Positions 63,391-64,000 of a stretch of 64,000 nt of DNA are shown here, in pieces. Numbering within the stretch: the first letter of the stretch is position 1; each line of letters begins with the position of its first letter. This DNA is from Lachnospiraceae bacterium. GTDB lineage: Bacteria > Bacillota > Clostridia > Lachnospirales > Lachnospiraceae. A program made the translations under genes and the position numbers. The stretch covers positions 124,001 through 188,000 of the forward strand of contig SVEF01000004.1 in the NCBI GenBank assembly GCA_015057585.1, read 5' to 3'. Below the pieces are notes generated by a model. The model saw nothing but the letters and a program-made list of their open reading frames with translations, was not told the origin of the DNA and did not search any database.

Positions 63391-64000
63391 TTATTCTACC
63401 TTAAATCCAATAAAGTTTTCTTTTCCGGTGTAGTTTTCATGCAGTTTCTTTACAAAATCATAATCCTTTGCTTCATTGAACACAAGAAGCTCACACAAAT
63501 CACCGACAAAGGACGGCTGGAACACATCGCCTCCCAGCATAATCCATTTTGCATAACGGTTTACGGGTACATTTTCCCTGACACCGACAACCTCTCCGTT
63601 GATAAATGCGGTTGCCGTTTCCGTTTTTGCATTATAGGAAACCACAAAATGCGCCCAGGTGTTTTCCCAGAGCTGACAACCGGTCACGTCATACCAGCCA
63701 TTTACCTCCTTGGAATCGCGAATGCGGAAATCAGAATTCCCGTCCCATGCCAGCGGCACCATACTGAAAAATCCGCTTTCGTATTTTACATAAAAGACGG
63801 AAGTCCAGTTCCTTAACACCTCCGGACGCACCCAGAGGGAAACTGTAAAGCTGTCGTTTACCAAAACGTTGGACGGAATATGTACCGTGTTTTCTTCGGT
63901 TGGCCCGCCCGGGAAATGAAGCGATTTGCTGTCAGCAAAAATACCGGCGCGGTATTCAAAGCCTTCTCCGCTGAGCAGACCGCGGAAGTCTCCTTCTTCG
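63391..64000 (-). CDS. LamG/concanavalin-like domain protein, N-terminus outside the window
   Basis: The last 202 codons of a larger gene that runs off the right edge. The visible part has a Laminin-G/concanavalin A-like fold: FHFPGGPTEENT-type strand (LHFPGGPTEEN), SFTVSLWVRPEVL, WAHFVVSYNAKTETATAFING and YAKWIMLGG, then VGDLCELLVFNEA. It resembles the LamG module used in many extracellular glycosidases and sialidases to bind sugar. No catalytic motif lies in the visible part, so the main function is unknown. The frame is open to base 64000. Confidence 0.8.
   Translation of the reverse strand, partial: EEGDFRGLLSGEGFEYRAGIFADSKSLHFPGGPTEENTVHIPSNVLVNDSFTVSLWVRPEVLRNWTSVFYVKYESGFFSMVPLAWDGNSDFRIRDSKEVNGWYDVTGCQLWENTWAHFVVSYNAKTETATAFINGEVVGVRENVPVNRYAKWIMLGGDVFQPSFVGDLCELLVFNEAKDYDFVKKLHENYTGKENFIGFKVE

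Noticed and set aside
1-64000. tRNA genes, 16S/23S rRNA, insertion sequences or prophage genes
   Set aside because: I saw no T-arm/CCA pattern, rRNA sequence, transposase or phage structural gene on either strand. A tRNA scan would be needed to exclude an unusual tRNA.

Overview
The window looks like a chromosomal segment of a Gram-positive anaerobe of the Lachnospiraceae type (Clostridia). The support is a GlgC/GlgD pair, a dgt-dnaG-rpoD-trmK block, a DnaD-domain protein next to a DnaI/DnaC-like loader, CdaA/CdaR, a bacterial-type RNase P RNA, GGAGG ribosome binding sites and Pro/Thr-rich linkers on wall proteins. Gene order is mostly housekeeping on the minus strand. I saw no phage, integrase, insertion sequence, CRISPR array or tRNA. 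The genus is inference.

Layout. 1-4.9 kb (minus): pth (cut by the window edge), a membrane-anchored NodB deacetylase, spoVG, glgD and glgC. 5.3-10.4 kb (plus): murC, a cluster of DnaA boxes, a DnaD-like protein, a helicase-loader-like ATPase and an unusual long PRPP synthetase. 10.4-24.8 kb (minus): class A PBP, a small membrane SbcC-like ATPase with its SbcD-like nuclease, an HD-GYP protein, a Panacea-domain regulator, an AI-2E-family protein, znuABC, popT (DUF368), an rRNA-type methyltransferase and an O-antigen-ligase-like protein. 24.9-30.6 kb: a 910-residue secreted surface protein with a strong promoter and long leader, thrC, and a SleB/CwlJ-type hydrolase. 30.9-32.3 kb: an AP2/HNH-derived protein converging on rnpB, with copies of the rnpB tail between them. 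32.3-38.7 kb (minus): dgt-dnaG-rpoD-trmK and a TGS-containing uridine-kinase-like protein. 39-47.4 kb (minus): queH, hisC, a zinc-ribbon protein, a CehA-type PHP hydrolase, a subtilase, clpX and a polyprenyl sugar transferase. 47.5-49.9 kb (plus): an HtrA protease and a small HTH/unknown pair. 49.9-58.5 kb (minus): a TagGH-type exporter, leuA, cdaR, cdaA, two unknown membrane proteins and a uracil permease. 58.6-61.7 kb (plus): a single-chain MFS transporter fused to a family 2 glycoside hydrolase. 61.7-64 kb: a long palindrome, a hairpin array, asnA, and a LamG-like protein cut by the window edge.

Working together: much of the window serves the cell envelope. MurC, PBP1A, PopT, the deacetylase and the SleB-like hydrolase act on peptidoglycan and its carrier lipid. 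The sugar transferase, O-antigen-ligase-like protein and TagGH exporter suggest an exported polysaccharide. CdaA/CdaR supply cyclic di-AMP, which commonly links to osmotic and wall homeostasis. Glycogen synthesis (GlgCD) and the transporter-glycosidase fusion are the carbohydrate part.

Most worth a second look: the MFS-GH2 fusion (58651-61689); the DnaA-box cluster just upstream of replication-loader genes (6728-6898); the rnpB-tail duplications and AP2 protein (30926-31922); two long intergenic palindromes (about 5036-5178 and 61707-61874); and a roughly 42-bp-period hairpin array (61972-62213).
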